Positions 1 through 9,845 are shown, counted from the stretch's first letter. The stretch is 64,000 nucleotides of DNA from Kitasatospora sp. NBC_01287 (GCF_026340565.1 NZ_JAPEPB010000001.1:2356001-2420000); one strand, 5' to 3'. The notes: generated by a model not told the origin, from the sequence alone. Numbers and translations are program-made.

Positions 1-3000
1 GCCCGGCTGCCGGTGCCGCCGGTCCGGTCGACGCTCAGCCCCCGCACCGAGTCCGAGGTGCGGGTGTAGTCGGCGCTGACGCTCGCGTGCGGCACCGTGG
101 CCTTGAACGCGAGCTTCTTGCGGATCCGGGTGAGCTTGTCCCAGGTGAAGCCGACCGAGGTGCGCTGCTGGCTGCCGAGCTCGAACTCGAAGCCGGTGAC
201 CTCCTCCTGGTGCCTGAGGTTGTCGAGCCGGGCCTTGACCACCACCTCGCCGCTCCAGCCGCCGTGGTCGACGGCCACCTTGATCTCGCCGCCCCGACTC
301 AGTCGGCCCAGCTGCGACTTCAGCGCGAACGGGTCCAGCCGCTGGGCCAGCCGCCCGGCCAGGTCCTCCGGCAGCCTCCCCAGCGGTGCCAGTGCCGTCC
401 TGACGGTGCTCAGCACCCTGCTTTCGCCGGCACCGAGGCCGACCAGCACATCGGACTGCCCCATCCGCCCCGCGGCCAACCGCGCCGGGGGAGCCACCGC
501 GGACGCGGCCGGGGCGGGTGGCTCGGCGGTGACCCGACGGGTGAAGACGCCGTTCGTCCCCTGGCCTTCCGCACCCTCCGGGTGGGCGACGGTGAGTTTG
601 TGCTCCAGCCCGAATTCGGCGTGCAGGCGGAACGGGTCCAACGTCACGGTGCGGCCACCGGCGGTGACGGTCACCCGCAGCTCGACCTCGGAGTCGTACA
701 GCTCCTGGCCGCTGCGGAACTTGCCGCTGGCGTAGCTCTTGGTGGACTCGCCGGCCCGCCAGCCGTCGCGGTCGCGGACCTCGCCGCTGACCGAGGGGGT
801 GATCTGAAGGGTGTCCTTGAACGGCTTGGCCGCCTCCTCCGTCGGCGCCTCCTCGTGCAGCAGGACCTTGCCGCCGACCACACCCTGGAGGCTCTTGCTG
901 TCCGAGAGGAGACGGCGCTCCGACTCGACGGTGCTGCTCTCCCGCACGGTGTTGAGGTCGGCAGTGCCCTGCGGCCGGATGTGCCTCATCTCCCGCACCC
1001 GGGCGACGACCGAGACGTGCGCGTCCTTCAACGGCCCCTCGGTCACCTCCTGGGTGCGCAGCGCCACATCGCGGGTCATCGCGGTCAGATGGGCGGAGAC
1101 GGCCGAGTGCGAGAAGGTCTGCAGGATCTCCGCGCGGACCTCGCGCCACGCCTCCTCCCCGCCGAACAGACCGGGGCCGACCGCGTCCAGGCGGGAGTGG
1201 AGCGGTGCGATGTCCCGCAGGTCGCGGACGGTGGTGGTGTCGGGCAGGCCGGGGTCCGTCTCCGTCGTCGGGTAGTCCCAGCCCTCTGGCGTGCTGGTCC
1301 ACAGCTGCTTGGGCGGGCTCGGGTACGTGGCGACGACCTCGTCGGCCTCGCCTGCCTGGTTGGCCTCGCCTGCCTGGTCGGCCTCGATCGAAACGTGCTG
1401 GGTCGAGGCCGACGACGCTGCAGCCGACAGCTGGGTCAGCTCGACGTCGTTCGGGTTCATCCCGATCGGCGCCTGCTCGATCTCGGGTTGCTCGTTCTGG
1501 GGCTGCTCGTTCACGACGCGCGGCGGATCTTCGTGCGTGATGAAGACCGGGGGCGCGATGGGCTCGCCGGCCGCGTCCGTGGAATCGGCGATCCTGGTCT
1601 CCGCCGCGTCGATGATCGTGCGGAAGCCCAGCGTGGCCTGCGCGTCGCCACCACCGGTCTTGACCACACCGAACCGCGAGGTCTGACGGAACTCGATCTG
1701 CAGCTTGGCCGTACCGTCGAAGAGCACGGCAGCAGCCGACTTGATCTTGCTGGTGAGCGCCAGGTCGTCACCGGTGCCCTTCAGGCGCACCTTGTCCCGA
1801 CCGAACTGCCCGCCGCCGGTGGCACCCGCGGTCCCCGTGCCCTTGTAGCCGTTGCCACTGGCCGGCAGCGGCACCTGCAGCGTGTCGCTGCTCACGACCT
1901 GCTCCGTACGAGAACGGGAGGTGCCGGTACCGACGTTGAACTCGGTCTCCCCCAGCCCGTCCACCGGCGCCATCGTGTCGATCGTCGCCCGCTTGAAGGT
2001 GATCACCGAACTCGGGCGGTTGAGGCCACCACCGGTCGTGCGCTGGTCGGCCCCCGGCCCTCCGGCGGTGTTCTGGCCGGCGCCCGACACCCGGTCCGCG
2101 ATGTCCCCGGGCAGACCGGTCAGGCCGTCCTTGCCCAGCAGGGCCGGCCCGACCAGCTCGACGGAGAGCTCCTGACCCGACATCAGGCCCTTGAGCTCCT
2201 GGTGCAGGGTGACGAGATCGACCTCGGCGAGCAACTTGTCCTTGAGCTCGGGCCACTGGTCGCCGAAGAAGGTCCGGGCCTGATCCTCGAACTCGGAGAC
2301 GAACTCGTCGAGCGGACGCCGCGCGAAGAGGTCGGGCTGCTCGTTCCCGGGTGCCTGCTCGGTCTCGGTGTGCTCGGTCTCGGGTGCCTCGGCGTGCTCG
2401 GGGTCGCGCCTGGGCACCCAGACATCGCTGACGATGTGCGGACCGGCCAGCCGGCGCTGGAGCCTGACCTGCTCGGGACCGTGGAAGTACGGGTTGCGGC
2501 CGGCCTGCCGACCCGGCATCTCGCGGGCCGGGACGGCGACCACGCCGGAGAGTTCCAGCGGTCCCCGAACGGGCGGCACCGTCTTCCTGGCGACACGGAG
2601 GTGCTCGGAATCGAGGAACTCCACCGAGAGCCCGAACTTGGTGTTGAAGAGTGCGGCCAGCTCGCTGGTCTTGCCGCGGGCGATGGTCCGGCTGGCATCG
2701 GCGCTGCTGCTGCCCCGCGTCCAGCCGTGCTGGTAGGTGAACGCCTCGGTGAGATCGCCGTTGCTGCCGAACTTGAACTTCGCCTGCGTACCCAGGCTCA
2801 GCTGCCGGAGCTGGTCCCCGGTGACGCCCACCGAGGACTGCTGCTCCGAGCCGTACTCGAACTCGAAAGCGGCGACCTCGTGGTCGTACGTGGCCTCCCT
2901 GACAGCGGCCCGCACCCGCACCGTGCCGGACCAGTTGCCGGCCGCGAACGGAACGTCCCAGACATCGCCCCGGGAGAGCGCGGACAGCTTCGGCTGCAGG

Positions 3001-6000
3001 GTCTCGCCACCGAACAGGCCCTGGGCCAGGGTCCGGGCGGCCGCCTTGTCGCCGTGCAGAGCCTCTGTGAAGCGCTCGGTGAGGTCCGTCAGGACGACGG
3101 CCTCGTCGTGATCGAGGCCGAGCAGCACATCGTAAGCGGCGAGCTGGTGCTGCCCGAAGCGCTCGGGCGGCCTGAGCGCGGGATCGGGATCGGGATCGGG
3201 GTCGGGGTCGGGCTCGGTGTGGACCGCCTGCTCCTGACCTGCGGGCAGGATCTGGGAGGCGGCGGGCTGATCCTGCTCGTCCTGCTGCTCGTCGGTGTGC
3301 TGCTCCTCAACGACGGTGTCCTGCTGCTCCTCGGAGTGCTCCTCCTCGAAGACGATTACCTGCTGCTCGTCGGTCTCCCGCTCCTCAACGACAGCGTCCT
3401 GCTGCTCCTCGGAGTGCTCCCCCTCAACAGCAACGTCCTGCCGCTCATCGGCGCGCTCCTCCTCAACGGCAACATCCTGCCGCTCGTCGGAGTGCTGCTC
3501 CTCAACAGCAACATCCTGCCGCTCGTCGGAGTGCTCCTCCTCAACGACGGTGTCCTGCTGCTCGTCGGTGTGCTGCTCCTCAACGACGGTGTCCTGCTGC
3601 TCCTCGGAGTGCTCCTCCTCAACAGCGACATCTTGCCGCTCATCGGTCTCCCGCTCCTCAACGACAGCGTCCTGCTGCTCCTCGGAGTGCTCCTCCTCAA
3701 AGACGATTACCTGCTGCTCGTCGGTCTCCCGCTCCTCAACGACAGCGTCCTGCTGCTCCTCGGAGTGCTCCCCCTCAACAGCAACGTCCAGCCGCTCGTC
3801 GGCGTGCTCCTCCTCAACAGCAACATCCTGCCGCTCGTCGGCGTGCTCCTCCTCAACAGCAACATCCTGCCGCTCGTCGGAGTGCTCCTCCTCAACGACG
3901 GTGTCCTGCTGCTCGTCGGGGTGCTCTTCCTCAACAGCAACGTCCTGCCGCTCGTCGGGGTGCTCTTCCTCAACAGCAACGTCCTGCCGCTCATCGGAGT
4001 GCTCCTCCTCAACGACGGTGTCCTGCTGCTCCTCGGCGCGCTCCTCCTCAACAGCAACATCCTGCCGCCCATCGGCATGCTGCCGCCCAACAACAGCGAC
4101 CAACTCCTCGACAGCAACATCCAACTGCTCCTCGGAGTGCTCCCCCTCAACGACGGTTACCTGCCGCTCGTCAGAGTGCTCCTCCTCAACAGCAACATCC
4201 TGCCGCTCATCGGAGTACTGCTCCTCAACGACAGTGTCCTGCTGCTCCTCGGCGCGCTCCTCCTCAACAGCAACATCCTGCCGCTCATCGGAGTGCTCCT
4301 CCTCAACGACAGTGTCCTGCTGCTCCTCGGCGCGCTCCTCCTCAACAGCAACATCCTGCCGCTCATCGGAGTGCTCCTCCTCAACGACAGTGTCCTGCTG
4401 CTCCTCGGCGCGCTCCTCCTCAACAGCAACGTCCTGCCGCTCATCGGCATGCTGCCGCCCAACAACAGCGACCAACTCCTCGACAGCAACATCCAACTGC
4501 TCCTCGGAGTGCTCCCCCTCAACGACGGTTACCTGCCGCTCGTCAGAGTGCTCCTCCTCAACAGCAACATCCTGCCGCTCATCGGAGTACTGCTCCTCAA
4601 CGACAGTGTCCTGCTGCTCCTCGGCGCGCTCCTCCTCAACAGCAACATCCTGCCGCTCATCGGAGTGCTCCTCCTCAACGACAGTGTCCTGCTGCTCCTC
4701 GGCGCGCTCCTCCTCAACAGCAACATCCTGCCGCCCATCGGCATGCTGCCGCCCAACAACAGCGACCAACTCCTCGACAGCAACATCCAACTGCTCCTCG
4801 GAGTGCTCCCCCTCAACGACGGTTACCTGCCGCTCGTCAGAGTGCTCCTCCTCAACAGCAACATCCTGCCGCTCATCGGAGTACTGCTCCTCAACGACAG
4901 TGTCCTGCTGCTCCTCGGCGCGCTCCTCCTCAACAGCAACATCCTGCCGCTCATCGGAGTACTGCTCCTCAACAACGGTGTCCTGCTGCTCCTCGGCGCG
5001 CTCCTCCTCAACAGCGACAACCTGCCGCTCGTCGGTCTCCCGCTCCTCAACGACGGTGTCCTGCTGCCCCTCGACCGTATGCTGCTGCTCCTCGGCGAGC
5101 CGGTCACCCTCCTCGGCCGCTGCCCGCTCGCGCTCAACGGCGGCGAGCCGGTCACGTTCCCGCTGCTCCTCGGCCGCCTCACGCTCGCGCTCCCGGGCGG
5201 CCAGATGCTCCACCCTCTCAGCCGCCAGCTGCTTCCGGCGCTCAGCCGCGAGCCGCTCCCGCTCTTCGTCTTCCAGCCGCTGGGTCTCCCGGGCGGTCTC
5301 CTGAGCTGCGACGCGCTCCTGCTCGGTCGCCGGCCGCGCCTCGGACTGAGAGTGGGTCCGGTCCTCCCCCTGATCCCCCCGACCAGTCAACTCCTCATCA
5401 GTGAGCGGCTGTTCCTGACCTTCAGTGGTGACCGGCGCCTGCTCCCGCGACATGTTCGGCTCGGCGGGCGGGTCGGGGTGCTCCGCCACTTGTTCGACCG
5501 GCGTGTCGGCGTCCTCGTCTCCGGAGCTCTCCTCCTCGGTGGTGTGCTCGGTCCCCCCTCCACCGAAGCGGACGGCGCCCCTGGTCTCCTCGGGGACCTC
5601 CTCCGGGGTCTTCACCTCCTCGTAGTCCGCCGGAAGAACTGACCGCTCCGTCTCGGTCTCCCGCCGGTTGGAGCTGAACTCCACCCAGTGGCCGACACCG
5701 GAGACCACGACGTGCCCGTCGGCGGTGAAGCCGACCTTCTCCGCCACCACCAGGTCGCCGGCTCCCCCGCCGTCCCTGGGGACGAACCAGACCGGGCCGG
5801 TGGCGGCGAGGGCGTCGATGGACAGGCCGTGCCTGTCGGCCAGGCCGTTGACCACTGCGCGGACGTAGTCCGAGTCGAAGGTGCGGGCCAGACCGCAGGC
5901 GACGAATCGGATCGGGGTCTGGCCGTCCCACCGGTCAGTACGCGCCAGTTCGTGGAGCATCGTCACCAGCTGGTCAGCGGTGTACCTGGGACCGCCCGGG

Positions 6001-8993
6001 CCGACCTCCATGGCGATGACGAAGTGGTCATCGTCCACCGGGAAGTGGGGCAGCGCCTCCTCCATCCGGGCGCGGGCCGCGTCGCTCATGTCCGGATGGG
6101 GGAGCCAGAGGTTGACGCGGCCGGCCAGCGGGTCCTGGTGGTTCGGCGGGGCGGCGTTCAGGACGTCCTCGATCGAGACGGACAGCGCCGCCTGCTCGGG
6201 GCGCGCGACGTGCTGCTCGACCGGCGGGGTCGGCTCGGCCGGAGGCTTCAGCCGCTCCTGGTGCGTGGCGGTGTTCTGCGGCGCGGTCGTGCGACTGCGC
6301 CGATCGGTCGACGGCGGGTCCTGGCGCGGCGGGTCGATCGGCGGGTCGACCGGCGGCACCTTCCCCCGCTGTCGGTCCCGCGGCGGAGTGTTCGGCGGGC
6401 CGGGCTGCTTCGGCTCGACCGGAGGCTTCCGCACCGGCGTAGGCGCCGGATCCGTCTTGGGAGCCGTCTTGGGATCCGGCCGCGACGGCGACTCCGACTT
6501 GGGCTGCTGCGTCGGCCCCGACTTCGGCTCTTCCGTGGGCCTCGGCTGCCCCGACTGCCCCGACAGCTGCGACTGCTCGGACTCGGAGTGCGCGGTCCGG
6601 GTACGGACGGGCCGCGGCACCTGAGGGGCGGCCCCGGCGGTCGCCGTGACCGTCTTCGCCGACTGCTGCTCCTCCCGCTGCTGTTCCTGCTGTTCCTCCC
6701 GCTGCTGCTGTTCCTCCCGCTCCTGCCGCTGCCGCTCCTGCTCCAGTTCCTGCTGCTCCGTGGTCACCGACTCCGTCGGCACCCGCTGCACGGGCGGCGC
6801 CACGGACTCGGACTCGGACCCGGACCCCGACTGCTTCGGTTCCGCGGGCCCGTTGCTGCTCGTCTTCATCGGCGCCGGCTTCGGCGCACCGCCGTCCCCC
6901 GCCCCGGCGTTCGACGTCGAACTCTTCTCGTCGCCACCGGTGGTGGCCGGACGGCCGGACCTGCTCGCCGACCCCGAGGACTTCGACGAGCCCGACGCGC
7001 CCGGCGCCCGTGATGTCCCGTCTCCCTCCTCGGGCTGGGTGTCGAACCTCGGCCGGCGCATGGGGAACGGCGTGGGGTGCCCGCTCATGTTGCCGATCAC
7101 CGAGAGCAGGGTGAGCGGGTGGAGCGGACCGTAGTACTCGTCGTCGCCCTCCTTCCAGTTCGGGTCGGCCAGCTTCTTGGTCGCCCACTCCTTGTACCGC
7201 TCGGCGATCGGGTGGGTCGCCCGGTGCCCCATGTCGCCGAGGAAGCCCATGCCGATGCCGGAGACGAAGGTCTCCCAGGTGATCGAGAAGGTGTGGTCGG
7301 GGCCGAAGGTGAGGTTGTAGAAGCCCTCGGTGAGGCTGTTGGTCACTCCGGACTTCAGGTAGTTGCCGATCGCGGCGCCCAGCTTGAACAACGCGGTGTC
7401 GCCGCCGACCCGGTCGAGCAGGCCTGGCACCTGCTTGACCAGCTCTCCGATCGCGCCGTCGTGCAGTCCGGAGGAACCGAGCGAGTCCTTGATCGCGGTC
7501 TGCAGCGATTCGAGCCCCTTCGCGCCCTGCCCGCCGTTCTCGGCCAAGGCCTTGGCGAAGCCCTGGCCGAGTTCCTTGGCATCGTCCTTGCCGACCAGCT
7601 CACCGAGGTGCTTCTCGAAGGTCTTGCCCATGTCGGTCTCGAAGCGGGCCACCGCCGTGTCGCGGAGTTCCCGCAGGCTGCCGTTGAACCCGCTGCCGAA
7701 CTCGTTGGCGTAGCGGCCGATCGTCTGGCCCAGCTCCTCGCCGAAGGCCTTCGCGGCGTCCTTCTCCAGCCACACCTCGCCGTCCTTGGTCGCCTGCGAG
7801 AGGGCGCCCTCGAACACGGTGACGGTGCTCTCCGCGATCGACGCCGCGTCGTCGACGAGCGTCTCGGCCAGGCTCGCGGTCTCGCTCGCGGCGTCCTCCG
7901 CCTCCTGCTCGGCCTCCTTCGCGGCGTCCCTGGTCGCGCTCTCCTCCGCGCTCCGCTCGGCGGTCTCCTCGGCGGTCTGCTCCGCCGTCTCCGCCGCGGT
8001 CCTGGCCGCCGTCCGCTCGGCGTTCCGCTCGGCGGTCTGCTCGGCGGTCTCCTCGGCGGTCTCCTCCGCGGTCCTCGCCGCCCGCGCGGCGCTCGCCTCG
8101 GCGCTCTCCTCGGCGCTCTTCTCCGCCGAGTTGAGAGTGTCCTTCCCGACGGTCGAGATGCCGCTCTTCTCCAGCGTCGCCAGCGAGTCCTTCTCGAAGG
8201 TCGACAGCGTGTCCTTCGCCAGCCCGTTGGAGACATCCTCGAACGCCTTGCCGAGGTCCTTGCCCACGTCCTTGCCCAGGCTCTTGCCGATCGCGCCCTT
8301 GAAGATGCTGCCGATCTTGTCCCCGAGCAGCTCCAGCGGTCCGCCGACCAGGCCGTTGAGCGCGCCGAACTCCAGGGCCTGCAGGGTGGACTTGGTGTCC
8401 CAGTCGCTCCACTTCTTGTGGCCTTCGGCGATCTGCGCGATCTGGATGATGGCGTCCAGCGCGACACCGCCGGCGATGCTCATGAAGGTGTGGATGGCGA
8501 TCCGGTCCAGGAGCCAGGCGAAGATCTTGCGGATCACCCCTTCCGCGATCAGCTTCGCGGCGACGATCTCGCCCATCGACGCGCCGCCGGTGAAGGGCAG
8601 CATGGCGATCGCCCAGGCGATCTCGGCGGCCAGCTGGACCAGCTGGGCGATCGTCATCCACTTCGCGTACTCGACCTGGTTGGCGGTGTCGTACGCGGTC
8701 TTGGACAGGTCGGCGGCCTGCTTGCCGGCCAGCCCGAGGTAGTCGTCACCGCCGCCCAGACCGACCAGCTGACTCATCGTCCCGAAGAACGCCGTGGCCG
8801 CCTGGCCCTCGAACTGGCCCTCGAACTGGTTGACCATGGACTTGATGTAGTCCTCCAGCTGCGGCATCTCCTGGGAGACCTTCAGGTAGTCGTCCGCCGC
8901 CGTGCGCAGGTCGTCCTCGTTCGCCTGCGGCCAGCTCATGCCGGTCACGATCGAGAACAGCTTGGCAAGCCCGCTCGGGATCATTATCGCCAT
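1..8993 (-). CDS. Giant T7SS-associated protein with WXG100-like N-terminus (3' end outside window)
   Basis: An uninterrupted minus-strand frame runs from an ATG at 8993 (AGGAG about 10 nt upstream) to the left edge, at least 2,997 residues with no stop seen. The N-terminus (MAIMIPSGLAKLF...) and the following helical 'MSWPQANEDDLR' region resemble the WXG100-like N-terminal domain of CpnT-type T7SS effectors. In order: this domain plus hydrophobic helices (about 1-280), an Ala/Glu/Thr heptad-like tract (about 285-370), a conserved helical region (to about 640), a Pro/Ser/Gln-rich linker, a small alpha/beta domain containing FVACGLARTF and VWFVPRDGG (about 940-1110), a Glu-rich repeat tract (about 1300-1900), and a beta-rich region with two related modules (about 1960 and 2850 onward). 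Position beside WXG100/Ecc genes suggests a T7SS substrate or polymorphic-toxin-like surface protein. Any toxin or enzyme tip would lie beyond the window, so the activity is unknown. Confidence 0.85.
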   Translation of the reverse strand, partial: MAIMIPSGLAKLFSIVTGMSWPQANEDDLRTAADDYLKVSQEMPQLEDYIKSMVNQFEGQFEGQAATAFFGTMSQLVGLGGGDDYLGLAGKQAADLSKTAYDTANQVEYAKWMTIAQLVQLAAEIAWAIAMLPFTGGASMGEIVAAKLIAEGVIRKIFAWLLDRIAIHTFMSIAGGVALDAIIQIAQIAEGHKKWSDWDTKSTLQALEFGALNGLVGGPLELLGDKIGSIFKGAIGKSLGKDVGKDLGKAFEDVSNGLAKDTLSTFEKDSLATLEKSGISTVGKDTLNSAEKSAEESAEASAARAARTAEETAEETAEQTAERNAERTAARTAAETAEQTAEETAERSAEESATRDAAKEAEQEAEDAASETASLAETLVDDAASIAESTVTVFEGALSQATKDGEVWLEKDAAKAFGEELGQTIGRYANEFGSGFNGSLRELRDTAVARFETDMGKTFEKHLGELVGKDDAKELGQGFAKALAENGGQGAKGLESLQTAIKDSLGSSGLHDGAIGELVKQVPGLLDRVGGDTALFKLGAAIGNYLKSGVTNSLTEGFYNLTFGPDHTFSITWETFVSGIGMGFLGDMGHRATHPIAERYKEWATKKLADPNWKEGDDEYYGPLHPLTLLSVIGNMSGHPTPFPMRRPRFDTQPEEGDGTSRAPGASGSSKSSGSASRSGRPATTGGDEKSSTSNAGAGDGGAPKPAPMKTSSNGPAEPKQSGSGSESESVAPPVQRVPTESVTTEQQELEQERQRQEREEQQQREEQQEQQREEQQSAKTVTATAGAAPQVPRPVRTRTAHSESEQSQLSGQSGQPRPTEEPKSGPTQQPKSESPSRPDPKTAPKTDPAPTPVRKPPVEPKQPGPPNTPPRDRQRGKVPPVDPPIDPPRQDPPSTDRRSRTTAPQNTATHQERLKPPAEPTPPVEQHVARPEQAALSVSIEDVLNAAPPNHQDPLAGRVNLWLPHPDMSDAARARMEEALPHFPVDDDHFVIAMEVGPGGPRYTADQLVTMLHELARTDRWDGQTPIRFVACGLARTFDSDYVRAVVNGLADRHGLSIDALAATGPVWFVPRDGGGAGDLVVAEKVGFTADGHVVVSGVGHWVEFSSNRRETETERSVLPADYEEVKTPEEVPEETRGAVRFGGGGTEHTTEEESSGDEDADTPVEQVAEHPDPPAEPNMSREQAPVTTEGQEQPLTDEELTGRGDQGEDRTHSQSEARPATEQERVAAQETARETQRLEDEERERLAAERRKQLAAERVEHLAAREREREAAEEQRERDRLAAVERERAAAEEGDRLAEEQQHTVEGQQDTVVEERETDERQVVAVEEERAEEQQDTVVEEQYSDERQDVAVEEERAEEQQDTVVEEQYSDERQDVAVEEEHSDERQVTVVEGEHSEEQLDVAVEELVAVVGRQHADGRQDVAVEEERAEEQQDTVVEEEHSDERQDVAVEEERAEEQQDTVVEEQYSDERQDVAVEEEHSDERQVTVVEGEHSEEQLDVAVEELVAVVGRQHADERQDVAVEEERAEEQQDTVVEEEHSDERQDVAVEEERAEEQQDTVVEEEHSDERQDVAVEEERAEEQQDTVVEEQYSDERQDVAVEEEHSDERQVTVVEGEHSEEQLDVAVEELVAVVGRQHADGRQDVAVEEERAEEQQDTVVEEEHSDERQDVAVEEEHPDERQDVAVEEEHPDEQQDTVVEEEHSDERQDVAVEEEHADERQDVAVEEEHADERLDVAVEGEHSEEQQDAVVEERETDEQQVIVFEEEHSEEQQDAVVEERETDERQDVAVEEEHSEEQQDTVVEEQHTDEQQDTVVEEEHSDERQDVAVEEQHSDERQDVAVEEERADERQDVAVEGEHSEEQQDAVVEERETDEQQVIVFEEEHSEEQQDTVVEEQHTDEQQDEQDQPAASQILPAGQEQAVHTEPDPDPDPDPDPALRPPERFGQHQLAAYDVLLGLDHDEAVVLTDLTERFTEALHGDKAAARTLAQGLFGGETLQPKLSALSRGDVWDVPFAAGNWSGTVRVRAAVREATYDHEVAAFEFEYGSEQQSSVGVTGDQLRQLSLGTQAKFKFGSNGDLTEAFTYQHGWTRGSSSADASRTIARGKTSELAALFNTKFGLSVEFLDSEHLRVARKTVPPVRGPLELSGVVAVPAREMPGRQAGRNPYFHGPEQVRLQRRLAGPHIVSDVWVPRRDPEHAEAPETEHTETEQAPGNEQPDLFARRPLDEFVSEFEDQARTFFGDQWPELKDKLLAEVDLVTLHQELKGLMSGQELSVELVGPALLGKDGLTGLPGDIADRVSGAGQNTAGGPGADQRTTGGGLNRPSSVITFKRATIDTMAPVDGLGETEFNVGTGTSRSRTEQVVSSDTLQVPLPASGNGYKGTGTAGATGGGQFGRDKVRLKGTGDDLALTSKIKSAAAVLFDGTAKLQIEFRQTSRFGVVKTGGGDAQATLGFRTIIDAAETRIADSTDAAGEPIAPPVFITHEDPPRVVNEQPQNEQPEIEQAPIGMNPNDVELTQLSAAASSASTQHVSIEADQAGEANQAGEADEVVATYPSPPKQLWTSTPEGWDYPTTETDPGLPDTTTVRDLRDIAPLHSRLDAVGPGLFGGEEAWREVRAEILQTFSHSAVSAHLTAMTRDVALRTQEVTEGPLKDAHVSVVARVREMRHIRPQGTADLNTVRESSTVESERRLLSDSKSLQGVVGGKVLLHEEAPTEEAAKPFKDTLQITPSVSGEVRDRDGWRAGESTKSYASGKFRSGQELYDSEVELRVTVTAGGRTVTLDPFRLHAEFGLEHKLTVAHPEGAEGQGTNGVFTRRVTAEPPAPAASAVAPPARLAAGRMGQSDVLVGLGAGESRVLSTVRTALAPLGRLPEDLAGRLAQRLDPFALKSQLGRLSRGGEIKVAVDHGGWSGEVVVKARLDNLRHQEEVTGFEFELGSQQRTSVGFTWDKLTRIRKKLAFKATVPHASVSADYTRTSDSVRGLSVDRTGGTGSR
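3283..5090 (-). repeat. Coding minisatellite: 39/78-bp units and 294-372-bp higher-order repeat
   Basis: Within the giant gene this stretch encodes Glu/Gln/Val-rich repeats (about residues 1300-1900). The basic unit is 39 bp (13 residues), alternating between EEEHSDERQDVAV-like and EEERAEEQQDTVV-like forms, so the exact local period is 78 bp (for example 4291 to 4369). A larger block carrying ggcatgctgccgcccaac recurs at 4074, 4446 and 4740. The spacings are 372 and 294 bp, differing by exactly one 78-bp unit. All steps are multiples of three, so the frame is kept. The tract is highly acidic and probably extended or coiled-coil. Confidence 0.9.
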
Positions 8994-9103
8994 GTCGGCA
9001 CTACTCCTGGGTGTCCATCAGCTCCTGAGCGGCCGGCCAGGAACCGTTGCTGCGTCGGTCAGGACCGCCTCTGTCGTCGGTCAGGACCTGTTGTCGCTGT
9101 CGG

Positions 9104-9409
9104 TCAGGACCCGTTGTTGTTGTCGGTCAGGTCCTGGTCGGTGTTGTCGAACAGGGCGGTGGTCTGCGTGCCGCCGTCGACCGCTTTGTCGATGGTCGTG
9201 CGGGCCTGGGTGAGCAGGTCGGTGAGGTCCTTGGTCGGCTGGTCGACCGTCGCGTGGTACTGCTTGCCGATGTCGTCCGAGCCGGCCGAGTTCTTGTTGA
9301 ACTCGTTGATCTGGTTGACCTGGTCGAGCATCGAGTTGAGCAGGTCGGACATGTTGCCGAACTGGACGAACTTGGTCTTCAGATCCGACAGGGCGGTCAG
9401 GTTACCCAC
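9104..9409 (-). CDS. Small T7SS-locus protein, WXG100-sized
   Basis: A 101-residue protein starting MGNLTALSDLKTKF and ending in a polar DNNNGS tail. It is mostly helical, lacks an obvious signal peptide or membrane segment, and has the length of a WXG100-superfamily partner, but I see no clear WxG turn. Its ATG at 9409 overlaps the stop of the upstream EbfC-like gene by 8 nt, so the two are probably translationally coupled. It lies directly upstream of the giant protein gene. Role as a secretion partner or chaperone of that protein is inferred from position only. Confidence 0.65.
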   Translation of the reverse strand: MGNLTALSDLKTKFVQFGNMSDLLNSMLDQVNQINEFNKNSAGSDDIGKQYHATVDQPTKDLTDLLTQARTTIDKAVDGGTQTTALFDNTDQDLTDNNNGS

Positions 9410-9845
9410 GGAACTCCTCCTGGCGTCCGCGGAGTCGGCGGGCCTCGGCCTCGGCGTGGCCGGGGCGCATCGCCTGGAGCGGGGCGAGCAGTTCGTCGAG
9501 TTCGGTGCCGCCGGTCATCGAGGTGCGCAGCAGCTCGCCGAGGCCCTCGAAGGAGCGCATCGACTCGGTGACCTTGGCGCCCATGTCCGCGCGGGCCTCG
9601 TTGAGCACGTCGGTGAGGAGGCCGGACAGTTGGGCGGGGGCCATCGAGCGGTAGGCGGTGGTGTGGAAGGTGAGCGAGACGACCTGGCCCTGCGCGCCGA
9701 CCACGGCGGTGACCATCCGGTCCTTGGAGGTGACCGAGGCCGTGCTCTCCTGCAGCTCCCTGGTGGTCTCGGCCATCTTGGCCTGCTGTTCGCGCAGGGC
9801 CGCCACGGCCTGCTCGATCTGGTCCGCGAAGGGGGACGCCGACAT
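9402..9845 (-). CDS. YbaB/EbfC (EspL-like) family protein
   Basis: A 147-residue protein starting MSASPFADQIEQAV at an ATG (9845) preceded by a GAGAGG ribosome-binding site. An N-terminal helix (ADQIEQAVAALREQQAKM) followed by a beta hairpin (MVTAVVGAQGQVVSLTFH) is the usual YbaB/EbfC fold. YbaB-like proteins (such as EspL) are known in ESX/T7SS loci, where they act as cytosolic factors or nucleoid-associated proteins. The reading frame remains open further upstream, but the longer N-terminus is low-complexity and lacks a better start. It overlaps the next gene by 8 nt. Confidence 0.75.
   Translation of the reverse strand: MSASPFADQIEQAVAALREQQAKMAETTRELQESTASVTSKDRMVTAVVGAQGQVVSLTFHTTAYRSMAPAQLSGLLTDVLNEARADMGAKVTESMRSFEGLGELLRTSMTGGTELDELLAPLQAMRPGHAEAEARRLRGRQEEFRG

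Noticed and set aside
87..5642. A very long open frame on the plus strand (about 1,850 codons) encoding Leu/Leu/Asn-rich repeats
   Set aside because: It is the antisense of the Glu-rich repeats of the minus-strand giant gene. The minus frame is continuous with a good start at 8993 and gives normal protein sequence on both sides of the repeats.
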